From positions 434,001 to 498,000 of the forward strand of contig CALTVE010000001.1 in NCBI GenBank assembly GCA_943913135.1: a DNA stretch of 64,000 nt, read 5' to 3'. Source of the DNA: an uncultured Francisella sp. Its GTDB lineage: Bacteria; Pseudomonadota; Gammaproteobacteria; Burkholderiales; Neisseriaceae. The translations under genes and the position numbers were made by a program. Below, one piece after another: positions 61,766 through 64,000 of the stretch; within the stretch, counting starts at the first letter, position 1; each line of letters opens with the position of its first letter. The notes under the pieces were generated by a model that was not told where the DNA came from, did no database searches, and saw nothing but the letters and a program-made list of their open reading frames with translations.

Positions 61766-61779
61766 ATTCTCTCTCCCTT

Positions 61780-62247
61780 TTACCGCGATACGTGTTGGAT
61801 ATAATTTTCCAAACCCATATTCTCTAATAAACGCAATTGTTGCTCTAACCAATAAGCATGATCTTCTTCAGTATCTCGCAATTGTTTTACTAAAATGCGT
61901 CGAGTAACGTAATCGTGTTCTTCCTCAGCTAACACTATCGCTTTTTTTATGTTATGGCGCACGGTAAGTTCAATTTGTAAATCTGCTTCTAACATACTTT
62001 TGATATCGTGGCATACATTCAACGGGCTGGGAACTACCACAGGTTTACCACCCAACATTAAAATACGGACAATAAAGTCGCGCGCATGTTCTACTTCATC
62101 GCCCATTTCTCCTTTAATCCGTTCATATAATCGAGTATAACCCCAGTTCCGATACATCTCAGAATGGATAAAATATTGATCGCGGGACATTAATTCGTCT
62201 GCTAATAAAAAATTTAAGCAGTCAATAATCTTTTGTTGACCAGACAT
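61780..62247 (-). CDS. bfr: Bacterioferritin, ferroxidase-type subunit lacking the haem methionine
   Basis: 155 residues. Ferroxidase residues Glu18 (LADELMSRDQ), Glu51 and His54 (GDEVEHARDF), Glu94 (LQIELTVRH) and the late ExxH (TEEDHAYWLEQQ) are all present, whereas the haem ligand Met52 is Val. The ExxH region has one extra residue relative to E. coli Bfr. It likely co-assembles with the haem-type subunit encoded 14 bases downstream. A sigma-70 promoter and an upstream Fur-like site precede it. Confidence 0.9.
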   Translation of the reverse strand: MSGQQKIIDCLNFLLADELMSRDQYFIHSEMYRNWGYTRLYERIKGEMGDEVEHARDFIVRILMLGGKPVVVPSPLNVCHDIKSMLEADLQIELTVRHNIKKAIVLAEEEHDYVTRRILVKQLRDTEEDHAYWLEQQLRLLENMGLENYIQHVSR

Positions 62248-62281
62248 TTTGCTCTCCTAACGGGTAGTGTGTCCTAAAAAA

Positions 62282-62310
62282 ATTGTATCTCCTTTTGACG
62301 ATAAATTCAA
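62282..62310 (-). promoter_or_regulatory. Sigma-70 promoter of the bfr operon
   Basis: On the minus strand TTGAAT (62305-62310), a 17-base spacer and TACAAT (62282-62287), about 35 bases before the first bfr ATG. Confidence 0.65.
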
Positions 62311-62337
62311 TCAAATATTTGATTTAATTATTTATTT

Positions 62338-62356
62338 TTTAATGATAACCATTATC
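62338..62356 (-). promoter_or_regulatory. Fur-box-like site upstream of the bfr promoter
   Basis: TTTAATGATAACCATTATC matches 16 of 19 positions of the Fur consensus. It lies about 28 bases upstream of the bfr -35, on the far side from the gene, which fits activation or an upstream operator better than simple repression. Confidence 0.72.
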
Positions 62357-62371
62357 GGTCGGGAGTGATTA

Positions 62372-62408
62372 CCCTAAAAAATAAAGGCGCCCTAAAAAGG
62401 CGCCTTTA
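62372..62408 (-). terminator. Intrinsic terminator of dnaK
   Basis: TAAAGGCGCC (62382-62391), 7-base loop, GGCGCCTTTA (62399-62408); on the minus strand the stem is followed by TTTATTTTTTAG. It ends dnaK transcription 25 bases after its stop. Confidence 0.92.
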
Positions 62409-62432
62409 TAAGTGAAATATAACGGTATCTAC

Positions 62433-64000
62433 TTATTTTTTATCGTCATCCACTTCTTTAAAGTCTGCATCAACCACATTATCTCCTGCAGAATTAGAAG
62501 CATTGCCCCCTTCTTGTGAACCTTCGCTAGCCCCCGGTTCAGTAGCCTTACTGCTGGCCGCCAATGCTTCACTTAATTTCTGACTGGCTTGCAGCAGAGA
62601 TTCGCGAGCAGATTCAATCTCACCTTTATCTTCCCTTTTAATCGCTGCCTCTCCTCTTTGCAGCACGGCTTCAATCGCTGACTTATCAGAAGGATTTAAT
62701 TTATCCCCATTTTCTTCCAAAGTTTTTTTAGTAGGATAGAGAATGGCTTCTAGCTCATTACGCGCTTTTACCAATTCTGCTAATTTTCTATCTTCTTCAG
62801 CATTGGCTTTAGCATCTTGGATCATCCGTTCGATTTCTTCTTCAGTTAACCCACTAGAAGCTTGAATGGTAATTTTGTTTTCTTTACCGGTCCCCTTATC
62901 TTTAGCAGACACATGCAAGATACCGTTGGCATCAATATCGAAAGTTACTTCAATTTGGGGCATGCCACGCGGTGCCCTAGGGATATCGGTTAAATTAAAC
63001 TGCCCAAGGCTCTTATTGGCAGAAGCCCTTTCTCTTTCCCCTTGCAATACATGAATGGTCACTGCATTTTGGTTATCTTCTGCTGTAGAAAATACTTGCG
63101 AATGCTTGGTCGGGATAGTGGTATTTTTTTCGATCAACTTCGTCATCACTCCCCCTAAAGTTTCGATCCCTAGAGAAAGAGGGGTGACATCCAACAGAAG
63201 TACATCGCTCCTATCCCCAGACAATACTGCTCCTTGGATAGCAGCGCCTGCCGCTACAGCTTCATCAGGGTTGACATCTTTTCTTGGATCATGACCAAAA
63301 AATTCTTTAACGGTTTCCTGAACCTTAGGCATACGGGTCTGACCCCCAACTAAAATCACATCTTGAATATCGCTTAAAGATAAATTAGCATCTTTCAATG
63401 CGATTTTGCACGGTTCAATGGTGCGTTGAATTAAATCTGCTACCAAACTTTCAAATTTAGCTCGAGTAATTTCCATCTGCAAATGTTTTGGCCCGTCTTT
63501 ATCGGCGGTAATCCAAGGAATATTCACCTCAGTTTGCTGTGAGCTAGAAAGTTCGATTTTCGCTTTTTCTGCTGCTTCTTTTAACCGTTGAAAAGCACTG
63601 GTATCACCATCTTCTTTCGCTTTTTGAGCCAGATCAATGCCTGTATCTTTTTTAAACTCACTGATCAAGTAATCGATTAGACGCTGATCAAAGTCTTCTC
63701 CCCCCAAAAAGGTATCCCCATTGGTGGCCAGTACTTCAAATTGTTTTTCCCCATCTACATCTGCGATTTCAATGATCGATACATCGAAAGTTCCTCCTCC
63801 TAGGTCATATACCACTATTTTGGAGTCACCTTTGGCTTTTTTATCCATACCAAAGGCCAAGGCTGCAGCAGTAGGCTCGTTGATAATCCGTTTTACTTCT
63901 AAGCCTGCAATACGGCCAGCATCTTTGGTTGCCTGACGTTGACTATCATTAAAATAGGCAGGAACCGTAATCACTGCCTCTTTTATTTCATGGCCAAAAT
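62433..64000 (-). CDS. dnaK: Chaperone DnaK (Hsp70), 5' part outside the window
   Basis: The minus-strand frame enters from the right edge as FGHEIKEAVITVPAYF, so about the first 130 residues are missing; an internal methionine at 63974 is not the start. Visible are the ATPase motifs VPAYFNDSQRQATKDAG, IINEPTAAALAFG, VYDLGGGTFDVSI and ILVGGQTRMPKVQ, the linker-like DVLLLDVTPLSLGIETLGGV, the substrate domain, and the acidic C-terminus ending DADFKEVDDDKK. It is the central ATP-dependent chaperone with DnaJ and GrpE. dnaJ does not follow; a terminator and the bfr operon do. Confidence 0.97.
   Translation of the reverse strand, partial: FGHEIKEAVITVPAYFNDSQRQATKDAGRIAGLEVKRIINEPTAAALAFGMDKKAKGDSKIVVYDLGGGTFDVSIIEIADVDGEKQFEVLATNGDTFLGGEDFDQRLIDYLISEFKKDTGIDLAQKAKEDGDTSAFQRLKEAAEKAKIELSSSQQTEVNIPWITADKDGPKHLQMEITRAKFESLVADLIQRTIEPCKIALKDANLSLSDIQDVILVGGQTRMPKVQETVKEFFGHDPRKDVNPDEAVAAGAAIQGAVLSGDRSDVLLLDVTPLSLGIETLGGVMTKLIEKNTTIPTKHSQVFSTAEDNQNAVTIHVLQGERERASANKSLGQFNLTDIPRAPRGMPQIEVTFDIDANGILHVSAKDKGTGKENKITIQASSGLTEEEIERMIQDAKANAEEDRKLAELVKARNELEAILYPTKKTLEENGDKLNPSDKSAIEAVLQRGEAAIKREDKGEIESARESLLQASQKLSEALAASSKATEPGASEGSQEGGNASNSAGDNVVDADFKEVDDDKK

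Noticed and set aside
61766..61852. Longer form of the first bacterioferritin
   Set aside because: The extra 29 residues overlap the second bfr gene and precede a normal Bfr start with a good ribosome site.
1..64000. CRISPR arrays, rRNA genes, insertion sequences, prophage genes
   Set aside because: No regularly spaced repeats, transposase motifs or rRNA stretches were seen anywhere in the window.

Overview
The window looks like a chromosomal segment of a low-to-moderate GC gammaproteobacterium. Gene content and the folC-dedD-cvpA-purF order suggest Legionellales (Coxiella/Rickettsiella-like), but this is inferred from protein character without any database search. Most of it is ordinary housekeeping DNA, with one inserted plasmid-derived block at about 31.3-43.8 kb.

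Layout. 1-16 kb: end of a pta-like gene, yjgR-like ATPase, murB, an MFS transporter with a small membrane protein and ferredoxin, pdxH, phoH-uup, a YgjP-like peptidase, folP, a class I flavoprotein disulfide reductase next to a peroxiredoxin-glutaredoxin fusion, lysC and dgt. 15.9-16.25 kb: four tRNA genes (Pro-CGG, His-GTG, Arg-TCT, Pro-TGG), all on the minus strand with encoded CCA. 16.4-18.2 kb: typA. 18.3-28.4 kb: a tightly packed minus-strand run argS > (broken conserved gene) > ygfX-like > folC > dedD-like > cvpA > purF > small lipoprotein ORF > glmU > glmS. 28.5-31.3 kb: rlmB and htpG, the latter with a good sigma-32-type promoter.

31.3-43.8 kb: a plasmid RepA (RPA family) initiator gene whose stop overlaps the start of virB1, followed by an essentially complete P-type type IV secretion operon: virB1, virB2, a virB3-virB4 fusion, virB5, two copies of an Eex-like lipoprotein gene, virB6, virB7-like, virB8, virB9, virB10, virB11. 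Gene order is that of IncN/pKM101. A tandem duplication has copied the virB5 3' end, the lipoprotein gene and the virB6 5' end. No VirD4, relaxase, integrase or partition gene is present in the window. About 400 bases of palindrome-rich non-coding DNA precede repA.

44-64 kb: gltBD, feoABC behind a Fur-like site, metG (minus), metF, ygfZ, two DUF4442 paralogues, catalase, greA, two paralogous small lipoproteins, bfd, two bacterioferritin genes with complementary active-site losses, and the 3' three quarters of dnaK. Iron handling is concentrated here: Feo uptake, a haem-binding and a ferroxidase-type bacterioferritin subunit, Bfd for iron release, and two plausible Fur sites.

The most interesting items are the RepA-VirB operon with its duplicated exclusion-lipoprotein locus, the complementary bacterioferritin pair, an unannotated 40-residue lipoprotein between purF and glmU, a conserved gene broken by one in-frame TAA, and a phoH gene whose best start is ATT.
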